DNA of 64,000 nucleotides from Cellulosimicrobium funkei (GTDB lineage: Bacteria; Actinomycetota; Actinomycetes; Actinomycetales; Cellulomonadaceae). The stretch is taken from positions 62,001-126,000 of the forward strand of contig NZ_SOZH01000006.1 of NCBI RefSeq assembly GCF_004519295.1. The letters are read 5' to 3'. Shown here in pieces: positions 25,582 to 34,156 of the stretch; positions within the stretch are counted from its first letter, which is position 1; each line of letters starts with the position of its first letter. Position numbers and translations under genes: made by a program. The notes under the pieces were generated by a model. That model ran no database searches. It had not been told where the DNA came from and was given only the letters and a program-made list of their open reading frames with translations.

Positions 25582-26505
25582 ATGGCCACGACCGCCCGCG
25601 ACAGGACGTCCCTCTCCGCGCTCGAGCTGCTCGTCGCGACCGACTCGCACGGGTCGATCAGCGCGGCGGCCCGCGCGCTCGGCGTCGCCCAGCCCACGGC
25701 GTCGGCGGGCCTGCGCGCGCTCGAGCGCCGCCTCGGCCTCGACCTCCTCGAGCGCACGACGCGCGGGTCCCGGCTCACCGAGACCGGCCGCGCGACGGCG
25801 GCGTGGGCGCGCGAGGTGATCGAGGCCTCCGACCGCTTCGAGACCTCCGTCGCGGCGCTGCGCGACGCCCCGGCCGCCCGGGTGCGGGTCGCGGCGAGCC
25901 TCACCGTCGCGGAGTACCTGGCGCCGCGCTGGCTCGCGCGGCTCGCGCTCGAGGGGGCGCCGGGCGGCGGGGCTCCCGACGTCGAGCTCGTCGTCCGCAA
26001 CTCGCGCGAGGTGACCGACCTGGTCCTCGACGGCGGCGTGGAGCTCGGGTTCGTCGAGAGTGCGACGCTGCGGCGCGGGCTGCGCAGCCGCACCGTCGCG
26101 CACGACCGGCTCGTCGTCGTCGTCGGCCCGGCGCATCCCTGGGCGCGTCGCAGCGCCGTGCGCGTCGACGAGCTGCTGTCCGGGGGGCTCGTCGTGCGCG
26201 AGCGCGGCTCGGGCACGCGCGAGACGCTCGAGCGCGGCCTCGCGACGCTCGGCGAGCGGCTGCCGGACCACCTGCCCTACCTCGGCTCCACCGCGGCGCT
26301 GAAGACGGCCGTGCAGCACGGCGGGGCGGTCGCCGTGCTGTCGAGCCTCGCCGTCGCCGACGACGTCGCACGGGGCGCCCTCGTGCGGGTCGCGGTGCCG
26401 GGGCTCGAGCTCGACCGCCGGCTGCGGATGGTCTGGAAGGACGGCACGGCGCTCTCCTCGGCCGCGCGCCGCATCGCGGCGGCCGCGGCCGCGTCGTCGG
26501 CCTGA
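25582..26505 (+). CDS. LysR-family transcriptional regulator, likely controlling the YeiH gene
   Basis: A 307-residue regulator. Its N-terminal winged helix-turn-helix reads HGSISAAARALGVAQPTASAGLRALERRLGLDLLERTTRG, and a periplasmic-binding-like effector domain follows from about residue 95. The 69-bp gap to the divergent yeiH-like gene contains both starts, so it is the probable regulator of that gene, as YeiE is of yeiH. TAGAGT 6 nt before the ATG suggests a leaderless transcript. The effector is unknown, and sulfite-type ligands are a guess by analogy. Confidence 0.93.
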   Translation: MATTARDRTSLSALELLVATDSHGSISAAARALGVAQPTASAGLRALERRLGLDLLERTTRGSRLTETGRATAAWAREVIEASDRFETSVAALRDAPAARVRVAASLTVAEYLAPRWLARLALEGAPGGGAPDVELVVRNSREVTDLVLDGGVELGFVESATLRRGLRSRTVAHDRLVVVVGPAHPWARRSAVRVDELLSGGLVVRERGSGTRETLERGLATLGERLPDHLPYLGSTAALKTAVQHGGAVAVLSSLAVADDVARGALVRVAVPGLELDRRLRMVWKDGTALSSAARRIAAAAAASSA

Positions 26506-26514
26506 CGGGCCGGC

Positions 26515-27162
26515 TCAGCCCGGCGCGTCCGCGCGCACGCTCGCGTCCCAGCGCCAGCGCGTGCGCCGCGGCCGACCCGGGAGCTCGCCCCGGCCGGTCG
26601 CCCAGAGGAGCACGGCGTCGGGGTCCTCGTCCGGACCCGTCTCGACGTCGGGGAACAGGCGCGCCAGGGCGCGGGCCGCCAGCCCCGGGGGGAACGGGGT
26701 GGGTGCGTGCGTGAGCCCGAGCAGGACGTCGTGGCCGTGCACGAGGACCTCGACGACCCCCATCGCCGCGAAGCCGTCGGCGTCCGAGACCCCGTACGGG
26801 TGGAAGGCGCGCGCGTCCGCGGGCCGCGTCTCGGCGAGCGTCGCGAGCAGCTCCCCGCCGCCGACGAGCGCCTCGACGAGTCCCGCCGTCCCGGCTGCGC
26901 GGTCGACGTGGGCGATCTCGCCCTCGCCCCGCGGGCCGACGAGCGGCACGTACGCGAGCGCGGGGAGCGCCGCGAGCTGGAGCGCGTAGGCGAGGAGGTC
27001 GTCCACGACGTGCTCCGCCGTCGTCCAGCACGACCAGCGGACCGGGCCGGCCTGCGCGTCGAACGCGGACACGGGCTGGCCCACGAGGCGGTCGGCGAGC
27101 CATCGGACGGCCACCCGGACGTCGTCGCCGGTCATCGTGCCGCGTCCGCCCGCGCCGCTCAT
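26515..27162 (-). CDS. Mycothiol-dependent maleylpyruvate isomerase-like (DinB superfamily) protein
   Basis: A 215-residue protein of the MDMPI/DinB four-helix superfamily. WSCWTTAEHVVDDLLAYALQ supplies one metal ligand His near the N-terminus, and VVEVLVHGHDVLLGL supplies the HxHD-type ligands near residue 150. Such actinobacterial proteins use mycothiol as cofactor, and most have no known substrate. The start (ATG 27160-27162) overlaps the upstream methyltransferase stop as ATGA, so the two are co-translated. An alternative ATG lies at 27133-27135. Confidence 0.78.
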   Translation of the reverse strand: MSGAGGRGTMTGDDVRVAVRWLADRLVGQPVSAFDAQAGPVRWSCWTTAEHVVDDLLAYALQLAALPALAYVPLVGPRGEGEIAHVDRAAGTAGLVEALVGGGELLATLAETRPADARAFHPYGVSDADGFAAMGVVEVLVHGHDVLLGLTHAPTPFPPGLAARALARLFPDVETGPDEDPDAVLLWATGRGELPGRPRRTRWRWDASVRADAPG

Positions 27163-27938
27163 GCCGCGCCCGGTGCGTCGGGGCGCACGTCCGCGCGCCA
27201 GCACTGGGCGAGGTAGGGGAGGTCCACCTCGGTGCGGCCGGCGAGGTCGGGGTGGGTCGCGACGAGCCGGTCGATCTCCTCCAGCAGCTCCTCGCGCCGC
27301 GCGGGTGGGAGGGTCAGGAGGTAGCTGCGCGACGCGGCGAGCGGGCGCAGCGAGGACGTGAGGACCCGGTCGGCCCACGGCACCGTGCGGTGCTCCGGCG
27401 TCGTGAAGAGGTGCTCGGAGAGCGCGGGCTCGCGGTAGCTGTGCTCGAGCGTGTCGCCCCGGTGGATGATCTCGGTGAACCTGCCCACCCAGTCCACCGA
27501 GCTGTCCCGGACGTTCCACACGATGCCGAGCCGGCCGCCGGGCCGCAGCACGCGCGCGATCTCCGGCTGGGCCGCGGGGGAGAACCAGTGCCACGCCTGG
27601 GCGACCAGCACCGCGTCGACGCTCGAGTCCGGCAGCGGGACGGCCTCGGCCGATCCCGGGAGCGCCTCGGCGCCGGGCACGGTCTCGGCGAGGCGGTCGC
27701 GCATCGCGTCGGACGGCTCGACGGCGACGACGTCGAGGCCGCGTGCGACGAGCCGCTCCGTGAGCTTCCCGGTGCCGGCGGCGAGGTCGAGGACGCGGTG
27801 GGCGCCGTCGGGCACGAGCCAGTCGACGGCCGCGTCCGGGTAGGACGGCCGGGTGGAGGCGTACTGCGCGGCACCGTGCTCGAACGACGCGGCCCGGTCG
27901 GCGCGCGAACCGGGGTCGAGGGAGTCTCCAGGGCTCAT
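27159..27938 (-). CDS. Class I SAM-dependent methyltransferase
   Basis: A 259-residue methyltransferase with motif I RVLDLAAGTGKLTERLV, VVAVEPSDAMRDRLAE, AVLVAQAWHWF and RVLRPGGRLGIVWNVRD. The N-terminus FEHGAAQYASTRPSYPDAAVDWL is typical of the SAM-dependent methyltransferase group (Methyltransf_11) common in actinobacteria and yeast Trm9/Tmt1-like proteins. It is coupled to the downstream MDMPI-like gene by a 4-nt overlap. Substrate unknown. Confidence 0.9.
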   Translation of the reverse strand: MSPGDSLDPGSRADRAASFEHGAAQYASTRPSYPDAAVDWLVPDGAHRVLDLAAGTGKLTERLVARGLDVVAVEPSDAMRDRLAETVPGAEALPGSAEAVPLPDSSVDAVLVAQAWHWFSPAAQPEIARVLRPGGRLGIVWNVRDSSVDWVGRFTEIIHRGDTLEHSYREPALSEHLFTTPEHRTVPWADRVLTSSLRPLAASRSYLLTLPPARREELLEEIDRLVATHPDLAGRTEVDLPYLAQCWRADVRPDAPGAA

Positions 27939-28021
27939 GCCCTGACGGTGCCAGACGGCGGCCGTGCCCGTCGACCGCAGGACGCGCGCGTCGCCGGGCC
28001 GCTCGGGCGCGCGCAGCGCAT

Positions 28022-28050
28022 TTGGTCCGCGTCGGCATGTCCGGTAATGT
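28022..28050 (+). promoter_or_regulatory. Promoter of the tRNA-Gln/tRNA-Glu genes
   Basis: TTGGTC (28022-28027) and TAATGT (28045-28050) are separated by exactly 17 nt, the best sigma-70-type promoter in this stretch. It lies about 90 nt upstream of the first tRNA. Confidence 0.6.
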
Positions 28051-28140
28051 TCTCGGCCGGTGGGACCTCCACGGGAGGGAGCCAGGGGACGGGTCTATGA
28101 CTCGTCGTCACGGCTTCCCGACGCGGATCGGTTACCCCCT

Positions 28141-28212
28141 TGGGGTATGGTGTAATTGGCAGCACGAGTGATTCTGGTTCACTTAGTCTAGGTTCGAGTC
28201 CTGGTACCCCAG
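28141..28212 (+). tRNA. tRNA-Gln (anticodon CTG)
   Basis: A 72-nt cloverleaf with acceptor stem TGGGGTA/TACCCCA plus discriminator G. The anticodon stem AGTGA/TCACT holds loop TTCTGGT, so the anticodon is CTG and it reads CAG. The T-loop has GGTTCGAGTCC. No 3' CCA is encoded at the end. Confidence 0.96.
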
Positions 28213-28312
28213 CGAAGAGCTCCGGCTCTGGATCGAGCGGTCAAGACCGCGAGAAACATGAGGTAGAGTTCTCACCGGAGAAACGGACCGGAAACGGTAC
28301 GAAGCTCCACAG

Positions 28313-28385
28313 GCCCCCATCGTCTAGCGGCCTAGGACGTCGCCCTCTCACGGCGGTAACACGGGTTCAAATCCCGTTGGGGGTA
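28313..28385 (+). tRNA. tRNA-Glu (anticodon CTC)
   Basis: A 73-nt cloverleaf with acceptor GCCCCCA/TGGGGGT and discriminator A. The anticodon loop CTCTCAC gives CTC, reading GAG. The T-loop is GGGTTCAAATCCC. It lies 100 nt after tRNA-Gln and is probably in the same transcript, ending at the hairpin 28391-28425. Confidence 0.96.
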
Positions 28386-28390
28386 CAGAA

Positions 28391-28425
28391 GAAGGCCCGG
28401 TCACCATCACGGTGACCGGGCCTTC
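28391..28425 (+). terminator. Terminator of the tRNA operon
   Basis: A perfect 15-bp hairpin (GAAGGCCCGGTCACC and its complement, 5-nt loop) begins 5 nt after tRNA-Glu and is followed by a T-containing stretch (GTCGTTTCTTCC). Confidence 0.85.
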
Positions 28426-28572
28426 GTCGTTTCTTCCGTGCGCCCGTTGGCCGCTCGTCGATCGATGGCGGGCCTGGCCGGTGTTGAGTGTGACGCACGT
28501 CGCGTGGCGTGCGAGACCCCGCGGAGGTCGGCCTCGGAGCCTTTGCTACCGGGTGGTGGGTGGTGCGGCCGG

Positions 28573-29535
28573 TCAGGGGGCGCCGTCGCGCCCGGGGCCG
28601 GGCTCGTACGGCTTCGGGATGGGCGTCGACGACGGCCGCGGGGGCGTGACCGGCACGTACGTCGCGCGGTGCTCGCCGGAGACCGTCCAGCCCTGCTCGT
28701 CCTCGCCGGGCCCCGCCGGCGGGCCGTCGGGACGCGCGGCGTCCCGCGCCGCGTGAGCGTCGCCGGTCACGGGGATCGGCTGGGTGGGCCCGCTCGACGC
28801 GCCGGCGGACCGGCCGGGCACGACGACGACCCGCGGGTCCGACGGGAGCGGTGCCGGGGGAGGCGGGGTCGTGGCGGCCGGGCTGCGTCCGTCCCACGCG
28901 GGCGCGGGCTCGACCGGAAGCGGCTCGGCAGGCTGCGGCGGGCGCGGCGCGGGCGGCGGCACGGTCGCGGGCAGCGCACCCCCCGTCGTCGCGGCGGCCC
29001 CGCCCGGGCCGGTCGGCGCTCCGCCCGGGCGGACGCCCGGGATGAACAGCGTGTCGCACAGCAGGCGGTAGGTCCGATCCGGGTGCGCGACCCAGTCGAT
29101 CTGGCGCAGCGCCTGGTCCTGCCCGGCGGACTCGAGCAGGAACTGGCCGTAGCCCAGCACGCGCCCGACGAGCGAGCGCCCGTAGTTCATGTCCGTCACC
29201 TTGGTCAGCGGCATCATCGCCACCTTGTGCGTGATGAGGCCGTAGAGCAGGAGCAGGCGCTTGTCCGTGGCGACGAACCACTCGTTGCGCCACTCGAAGA
29301 CCTTCCACACCAGGCGGGCGGCGAGGATCAGCCACAGCCACCACAGCACGAGCACGCCGTCGCCGACCGCGGGGCCGGCCTGCACCACGAGCCAGGCGAT
29401 CGCGACCGCCCCCGCGACGGTGGTCGCGACGGGCTCGAGGAGCATCCCCCAGTGGTGGCGCGTCGCGATGACGACCCGCTCGCCGTTGAGCACGTAGCGG
29501 TCCAGGATCCTGCTGCGAGGTCCGCCGCGGGCCAC
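28573..29535 (-). CDS. PH-domain (bPH2/DUF304) membrane protein with Pro-rich tail
   Basis: A 320-residue protein. Two membrane helices (AIAWLVVQAGPAVGDGVLVL, WWLWLILAARLVWKVF) follow a short N-terminus with YVLNGERVVIATRHHWGMLL. The bacterial PH domain then runs WFVATDKRLLLLYGLITHKV, MMPLTKVTDMNYGRSLVGRV, LGYGQFLLESAGQDQALRQI. The last 150 residues are Pro/Ala-rich and disordered. The start is taken as GTG 29533-29535, which lies 2 nt after the stop of a 55-codon ORF, so the two are coupled. The function of bPH2 proteins is unknown, although related proteins act in cell-envelope stress. Confidence 0.85.
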   Translation of the reverse strand: MARGGPRSRILDRYVLNGERVVIATRHHWGMLLEPVATTVAGAVAIAWLVVQAGPAVGDGVLVLWWLWLILAARLVWKVFEWRNEWFVATDKRLLLLYGLITHKVAMMPLTKVTDMNYGRSLVGRVLGYGQFLLESAGQDQALRQIDWVAHPDRTYRLLCDTLFIPGVRPGGAPTGPGGAAATTGGALPATVPPPAPRPPQPAEPLPVEPAPAWDGRSPAATTPPPPAPLPSDPRVVVVPGRSAGASSGPTQPIPVTGDAHAARDAARPDGPPAGPGEDEQGWTVSGEHRATYVPVTPPRPSSTPIPKPYEPGPGRDGAP

Positions 29536-29537
29536 GG

Positions 29538-29705
29538 TCAGTCCAGGAGCGAGCTGAAGAACTGGCCGATCGAGCGGAACGCCCCGACGATCACGTCCCA
29601 GATGCCCTCGACGATGTCGGCCGCGCGGTCCGGGCTCGTGACGATCGCGTACACGGCGAAGATCACGAGGACCCAGATCAGGGCGGCCTTCAGCTTCGGG
29701 TGCAT
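29538..29705 (-). CDS. 55-residue single-helix membrane protein
   Basis: A small ORF missed by length cut-offs. The ATG is at 29703-29705 with AGGAG 9 nt upstream. It reads MHPKLKAALIWVLVIFAVYA, then IVTSPDRAADIVEGIWD and a C-terminal amphipathic GAFRSIGQFFSSLLD. The layout (short basic N-terminus, one helix, then an amphipathic segment) recurs in actinobacterial proteins located before bPH2 genes. Its stop lies 2 nt before the GTG of the PH-domain gene. Function unknown, and it is probably a partner of that protein. Confidence 0.75.
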   Translation of the reverse strand: MHPKLKAALIWVLVIFAVYAIVTSPDRAADIVEGIWDVIVGAFRSIGQFFSSLLD

Positions 29706-29842
29706 CGGAACTCCTCGTGTCTCGGGATCGGACGGTCAGCGGTCGCCCCCGCGACCGCTGCGCTGTCCGGGCGTCGGGCACGCACAGCATGGCAGCAGCC
29801 GGGGACATTTTGACAGGGCGCGTCCCGTTTGCGGCCCGCGGC

Positions 29843-29879
29843 ACGCCGACGCCGGCCCGGTGCGGGCCGGCGTCGGCGT
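29843..29879 (-). terminator. Terminator of the NdgR-type regulator gene
   Basis: A hairpin with 16-bp perfect arms (29843-29858 and 29864-29879) and a 5-nt loop, starting 3 nt after the regulator stop codon on the minus strand. Confidence 0.75.
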
Positions 29880-29881
29880 CC

Positions 29882-30601
29882 TCACTCGCCGGCGCGGCGC
29901 AGCACCTCGGTGAGGCGGTTCGCGGCGGCGACGACCGAGCCGGAGTGCAGCCGCCCGGGCTGGCGGCTCAGTCGCTCGACCGGGCCCGAGATGGAGACGG
30001 CGGCCACGACCCGGCCCGACGGGCCGCGCACGGGCGCGGAGACCGACGCGACGCCGAGCTCGCGCTCGGAGACGGACTGGGCCCACCCGCGGCGTCGGAC
30101 GCCGGAGAGGATCGTGGCGGTGAAGACGGCCTCGCGCAGCCCGCGGTGCAGCCGGTCCGGCTCCTCCCACGCGAGCAGGACCTGGGCGGCGGAGCCCGCG
30201 TTCATGGTGAGCGTCGCGCCGACGGGGATCGAGTCGCGCAGGCCGACGGGGCGCTCGGCGGCCGCGACGCAGATGCGGTGGTCGCCCTGGCGGCGGTAGA
30301 GCTGGGCGCTCTCGCCCGTGTGGTCGCGCAGCGCCGTCAGCACGGGGTTCGCGGCGGCGAGCAGGCGGTCTTCGCCGGCCGCCGTCGCGAGCTCGTTGAG
30401 CCGGGGGCCGAGGACGAACCGGCCCTGCATGTCGCGCGCGACCATGCGGTGGTGCTCGAGGGCGACGGCGAGGCGGTGCGCCGTCGGGCGGGCCAGGCCC
30501 GTGGCCGTGACGAGCTGGGCGAGGGTGGCAGGTCCGGACTCCAGGGCGCCCAGGACGGAGGCCGCCTTGTCCAGCACTCCGACTCCGCTAGTATTGTCCA
30601 T
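29882..30601 (-). CDS. ndgR: IclR-family regulator NdgR/LtbR
   Basis: A 239-residue regulator. The N-terminus MDNTSGVGVLDKAASVLGAL and helix-turn-helix TLAQLVTATGLARPTAHRLAV, followed by MVARDMQGRFVLGPRLNEL, are almost the standard NdgR/LtbR sequence of actinobacteria. The IclR effector domain occupies about residues 85-235. The family controls leucine biosynthesis (leuCD, leuB) and other amino-acid genes. It lies divergent from leuC, its classic target. I chose the ATG at 30599-30601 because orthologues begin MDN, and an upstream in-frame start at 30622 would add 7 residues. Confidence 0.93.
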   Translation of the reverse strand: MDNTSGVGVLDKAASVLGALESGPATLAQLVTATGLARPTAHRLAVALEHHRMVARDMQGRFVLGPRLNELATAAGEDRLLAAANPVLTALRDHTGESAQLYRRQGDHRICVAAAERPVGLRDSIPVGATLTMNAGSAAQVLLAWEEPDRLHRGLREAVFTATILSGVRRRGWAQSVSERELGVASVSAPVRGPSGRVVAAVSISGPVERLSRQPGRLHSGSVVAAANRLTEVLRRAGE

Positions 30602-30616
30602 AGGTCGATATTGACG

Positions 30617-30631
30617 TCTCACGCACTGAGA
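30617..30631. promoter_or_regulatory. Possible NdgR/LtbR operator between ndgR and leuC
   Basis: TCTCACGCACTGAGA has 5-bp inverted arms (TCTCA/TGAGA) and lies in the divergent promoter region, 16 nt from the ndgR start. Its position fits a shared operator, but the motif is short and could be chance. Confidence 0.4.
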
Positions 30632-30735
30632 TGCAAGTCCGGCACGGATGTTCCACCCGCTGGACGTCTTCCCCGGCAGGATGCCGGACGGCGGACCATC
30701 GACCCAGGCGGCTCTCCGTACCCCCCAGGAGGACC

Positions 30736-32244
30736 GTGACAGACGACGAGGAGATGAGCTACATGGCCGGCACGCTGGCGGAGAAGGTCTGGGACGCGCA
30801 CCTGGTGCGACGAGGCGCCGACGGGTCGCCCGACCTCCTCTACATCGACCTCCACCTCGTGCACGAGGTCACCAGCCCCCAGGCGTTCGAGGGGCTGCGC
30901 CTCGCGGGCCGCCCGGTCCGCCGCCCCGACCTCACCATCGCGACCGAGGACCACAACACCCCGACGCTCGACATCGACCTGCCGATCGCGGACCTCACGA
31001 GCCGCACGCAGATCGACACGCTGCGCAACAACGCGCGCGAGTTCGGCGTCCGCATCCACTCGCTCGGCGACGCCGACCAGGGGATCGTGCACCAGGTCGG
31101 GCCGCAGCTCGGCCTCACCATGCCCGGCCTGACGGTCGTGTGCGGCGACTCGCACACCTCGACGCACGGCGCGTTCGGTGCGCTCGCGTTCGGCATCGGC
31201 ACGTCCGAGGTCGAGCACGTGCTCGCCACGCAGACGCTCCCGCTCGCCCCGTTCAAGACCATGGCGATCAACGTCGACGGCGAGCTGCCGCCCGGCGCCA
31301 CGAGCAAGGACATCATCCTCGCGATCATCGCCAAGATCGGGACCGGCGGCGGCCAGGGCTACGTCCTGGAGTACCGCGGCGAGGCCATCCGCAAGCTCTC
31401 CATGGAGGCGCGGATGACGATCTGCAACATGTCGATCGAGGCGGGCGCGCGCGCCGGCATGATCGCCCCGGACGACACCACGTTCGAGTATCTCAAGGGC
31501 CGCCCGCACGCGCCCGAGGGCGCGGACTGGGACGCGGCCGTCGAGTACTGGCGCACGCTGCGCTCCGACGACGACGCCGTGTTCGACACCGAGGTCACGC
31601 TCCGCGCGTCCGACCTCGAGCCCTTCGTCACGTGGGGCACCAACCCCGGCCAGGGCCTGCCCATCTCCGCGACCGTGCCCGTCCCCGAGCAGATCGCGGA
31701 CGAGAACGAGCGCGTCGCCGCCGAGCGTGCGATCGAGTACATGGGCCTCACGCCCGGCCAGCCGCTGCGCGAGATCCCCGTCGACACCGTGTTCATCGGG
31801 TCGTGCACCAACGGCCGCATCGAGGACCTGCGCTCGGTCGCGAAGGTCGTGCAGGGCAAGAAGAAGGCCGACGGCGTCCGGGTTCTCGTCGTCCCGGCGT
31901 CCGCGCGCGTGCGCCTCCAGGCCGAGGCCGAGGGTCTCGACCAGATCTTCCTCGACTTCGGCGCGGAGTGGCGCAACGCCGGCTGCTCGATGTGCCTCGG
32001 CATGAACCCCGACCAGCTCCAGCCGGGCGAGCGCGCCGCCTCGACGTCGAACCGCAACTTCGAGGGGCGCCAGGGCAAGGGCGGCCGCACCCACCTCGTG
32101 TCGCCGCTCGTGGCCGCGGCCACGGCGCTGCGGGGCACGCTCTCCTCGCTGAGCGACCTCGACCTGCCCGAGGGCACCGACATCACGTCGTTCGACGGCA
32201 CGCCGCTCGCGCCGCTCGACCCGCGCGTCCTCGTGCAGGTCTGA
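30736..32244 (+). CDS. leuC: 3-isopropylmalate dehydratase large subunit
   Basis: A 502-residue aconitase-family subunit that isomerises 2- to 3-isopropylmalate in leucine synthesis together with LeuD. The 4Fe-4S ligands are Cys357 (in SCTNGR), Cys417 and Cys420 (in CSMCLGMN). Substrate residues lie in [21 protein letters not shown] chose the GTG at 30736 because AGGAGGACC sits directly upstream. The longer frame to 30631 lacks an RBS, and ATG 30754 or 30763 are later alternatives. It is followed by leuD 57 nt downstream. Confidence 0.96.
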   Translation: MTDDEEMSYMAGTLAEKVWDAHLVRRGADGSPDLLYIDLHLVHEVTSPQAFEGLRLAGRPVRRPDLTIATEDHNTPTLDIDLPIADLTSRTQIDTLRNNAREFGVRIHSLGDADQGIVHQVGPQLGLTMPGLTVVCGDSHTSTHGAFGALAFGIGTSEVEHVLATQTLPLAPFKTMAINVDGELPPGATSKDIILAIIAKIGTGGGQGYVLEYRGEAIRKLSMEARMTICNMSIEAGARAGMIAPDDTTFEYLKGRPHAPEGADWDAAVEYWRTLRSDDDAVFDTEVTLRASDLEPFVTWGTNPGQGLPISATVPVPEQIADENERVAAERAIEYMGLTPGQPLREIPVDTVFIGSCTNGRIEDLRSVAKVVQGKKKADGVRVLVVPASARVRLQAEAEGLDQIFLDFGAEWRNAGCSMCLGMNPDQLQPGERAASTSNRNFEGRQGKGGRTHLVSPLVAAATALRGTLSSLSDLDLPEGTDITSFDGTPLAPLDPRVLVQV

Positions 32245-32301
32245 GCCACCCGCGCCGCGCTGCCCCACTCGTCGCCCCGAAGACCCGAAGAGGTTCCTGC
32301 C

Positions 32302-32940
32302 ATGGAGAAGTTCACGACCCACACCGGCGTCGGCGTCCCGCTGCGCCGCAGCAACGTCGACACCGACCAGATCATCCCCGCCGTCTACCTCAAGCGCGTG
32401 ACGCGCACCGGGTTCGAGGACGCGCTGTTCGCCGCCTGGCGCGGCGACCCCACGTTCGTCCTCAACCAGGACGCCTACCGTGCGGGCTCCGTGCTCGTCG
32501 CCGGGCCCGACTTCGGTACCGGCTCGTCGCGCGAGCACGCCGTCTGGGCGCTCAAGGACTACGGCTTCCGCGTCGTCCTCGCGTCGCGCTTCGCCGACAT
32601 CTTCCGCGGTAACTCCGGCAAGCAGGGCCTCGTCGCGGGCATCGTCGCGCAGGAGGACGTCGAGCTGCTCTGGAAGATCCTCGAGACCAACCCGGGCACC
32701 GAGGTGACGGTCGACCTCGTCGCCCGCACCGCGTCGGCGCTCGACGTCACCGTGCCGTTCCAGATCGACGACTACACGCGCTGGCGTCTCATGGAGGGCC
32801 TCGACGACATCGGCCTCACGCTCCAGCACGAGGACGAGATCTCCGCGTTCGAGGCGACGCGCGCGTCGTGGCGCCCGAAGACGCTGCCGGCGAAGACGCT
32901 GCCCAAGGTCGAGATCGAGGCGGCGCGGCCCGTCGGCTAA
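32302..32940 (+). CDS. leuD: 3-isopropylmalate dehydratase small subunit
   Basis: A 212-residue swivel-domain subunit of isopropylmalate isomerase. [60 protein letters not shown] and [17 protein letters not shown] are canonical. AGGTTCC lies before the ATG. It forms an operon with leuC and is followed by a long inverted repeat instead of murA, which is the neighbour in several relatives. Confidence 0.96.
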   Translation: MEKFTTHTGVGVPLRRSNVDTDQIIPAVYLKRVTRTGFEDALFAAWRGDPTFVLNQDAYRAGSVLVAGPDFGTGSSREHAVWALKDYGFRVVLASRFADIFRGNSGKQGLVAGIVAQEDVELLWKILETNPGTEVTVDLVARTASALDVTVPFQIDDYTRWRLMEGLDDIGLTLQHEDEISAFEATRASWRPKTLPAKTLPKVEIEAARPVG

Positions 32941-32962
32941 CGGTTCTGCGACGCGGGGCCGG

Positions 32963-33071
32963 GGGCGGGCTCTGGGGTGGTGACGACGGGTCTACCATCC
33001 GCAGGGCTCGTCCCTCGCCCTGCTCCCGCCAGGCCCGCCACGACCCGTCGTCACCACCCCAGAGCCCGCCC
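32963..33071. repeat. 109-bp element with 30-bp perfect terminal inverted repeats
   Basis: Bases 32963-32992 are the exact reverse complement of 33042-33071 (30 bp, no mismatch). The 49-bp core contains its own smaller hairpin GCAGGG/CCCTGC (33001-33023). It lies 22 nt after leuD and before a convergent gene. It could be a bidirectional terminator, a REP-type element or a miniature inverted-repeat transposable element. There is no ORF and no obvious flanking target-site duplication. Confidence 0.8.
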
Positions 33072-33136
33072 GTGATCGTGTCGCCGACACGTCGCGCGGC
33101 CGAGCCCGTGCGTGCGTCGCCTCGCCCCGTCCCTGC

Positions 33137-34048
33137 TCAGGGACGGGGCGGGCCCGCATGGATCGCGGCGAGCAGCGACTCCGGGGTCGCGGTCTCGGGG
33201 TTCCAGCGGGACTCGACCCACCAGGTCGCTCCGGCGTCGGCGAGGCCGGCGAGCTGGTCGGCCGCCGCGGAGCGGTCCGCCGGGAGCTCGCCCTGCACGA
33301 CGACGTCGAACGGCCGGGCCGCTTCGAGGCCCAGCTCGGCGCGACGCGTGGTGAGCCAGCCGACGAGGGCGGAGACGTCGTCGGGCGTGGGCACGTCGAA
33401 GCCGCGGTCGCCGCGGAGCTGGAGCACGATCCCGTCGGCGCGCAGGGTGCGGTCGAGCGAGCGCACCGGCGGGCGCTCGGCGTCCCACACGCCGACCGGC
33501 CACACCGGCACGTGGTGGCCGACGACGGCGCGCTCGACCGGGCGCGGCAGGAACTGCATCTCCCCGGTCCGCACGTGGGTTCCCTCGAAGGTGAACCGCT
33601 CGCCGGTCCACGCGCGGTCGAGGTAGGCGAGCGCGTCGTCGAGCAGCTCGGCGCGCTCGCGCAGCGACTGCGGCTGACCCGGCACGGCGGAGAAGCCGCC
33701 GTCGTCGAGCACGCCCACGCCGACCGGCAGCACGAGGCGACCGCTCGACAGGTGGTCGACGGTCAGCGCCTGGCGCACGACCTCCCACGGCTTGCGGCGG
33801 GGGAGCGCGAAGACCATCGCCCCCAGCGTGATCCGCTCGGTCCGGACCGCCGCCGCGGCGAGCACCGCCCAGGGGTCGAACGTGTCGACCGGCATGGACA
33901 GCAGGCTCAGCCCGTCCCACGAGAAGAACCCGTCCCAGCCGGCGTCCTCCGCCCCGACCGCCATCTCCAGCACCTGGGCGGCGGAGCCGAAGCTCCCGAC
34001 CACCCCGACCTTGATCCCCGACCGTGTCCCCGTCGTCGCTGCGCTCAT
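33137..34048 (-). CDS. LLM-class flavin-dependent oxidoreductase
   Basis: A 303-residue bacterial luciferase-like monooxygenase with a TIM-barrel fold. IKVGVVGSFGSAAQVLEMAV, AEDAGWDGFFSWD, TERITLGAMVFALPRRKPWE and LDRAWTGERFTFEG fit the LLM class that uses FMN or F420. The ATG at 34046-34048 has TAGCGT 7 nt upstream. Some relatives are F420-dependent. Nothing nearby fixes the substrate. Confidence 0.9.
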   Translation of the reverse strand: MSAATTGTRSGIKVGVVGSFGSAAQVLEMAVGAEDAGWDGFFSWDGLSLLSMPVDTFDPWAVLAAAAVRTERITLGAMVFALPRRKPWEVVRQALTVDHLSSGRLVLPVGVGVLDDGGFSAVPGQPQSLRERAELLDDALAYLDRAWTGERFTFEGTHVRTGEMQFLPRPVERAVVGHHVPVWPVGVWDAERPPVRSLDRTLRADGIVLQLRGDRGFDVPTPDDVSALVGWLTTRRAELGLEAARPFDVVVQGELPADRSAAADQLAGLADAGATWWVESRWNPETATPESLLAAIHAGPPRP

Positions 34049-34078
34049 CCACCCGACGCTACGCGGCCCCACCCACAC

Positions 34079-34141
34079 CGCTGAGTGCAGGAAAAAGTCG
34101 CGTCCGAGGTGCCGGGACGCGACTGTTTCCCGCACTCAGCG
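34079..34141. repeat. 63-bp imperfect inverted repeat
   Basis: CGCTGAGTGC and GCACTCAGCG form the outer arms, and GTCGCGTCC/GGACGCGAC forms an inner stem, with an A-run and a T-run opposite each other between them. It lies 16 nt after the CNNM gene stop (minus strand) and before the LLM gene start, so it may terminate the former. Confidence 0.65.
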
Positions 34142-34156
34142 TCGTGCGCTCAGCGG

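Noticed and set aside
28213-28312. A third tRNA between tRNA-Gln and tRNA-Glu
   Set aside because: No acceptor stem pairing or T-loop is found in the 100-nt spacer.
30631-30735. N-terminal extension of LeuC or a leu leader peptide
   Set aside because: The frame is open but has no RBS at its first ATG, the translation has no Leu run, and a strong AGGAGGACC sits directly before GTG 30736.
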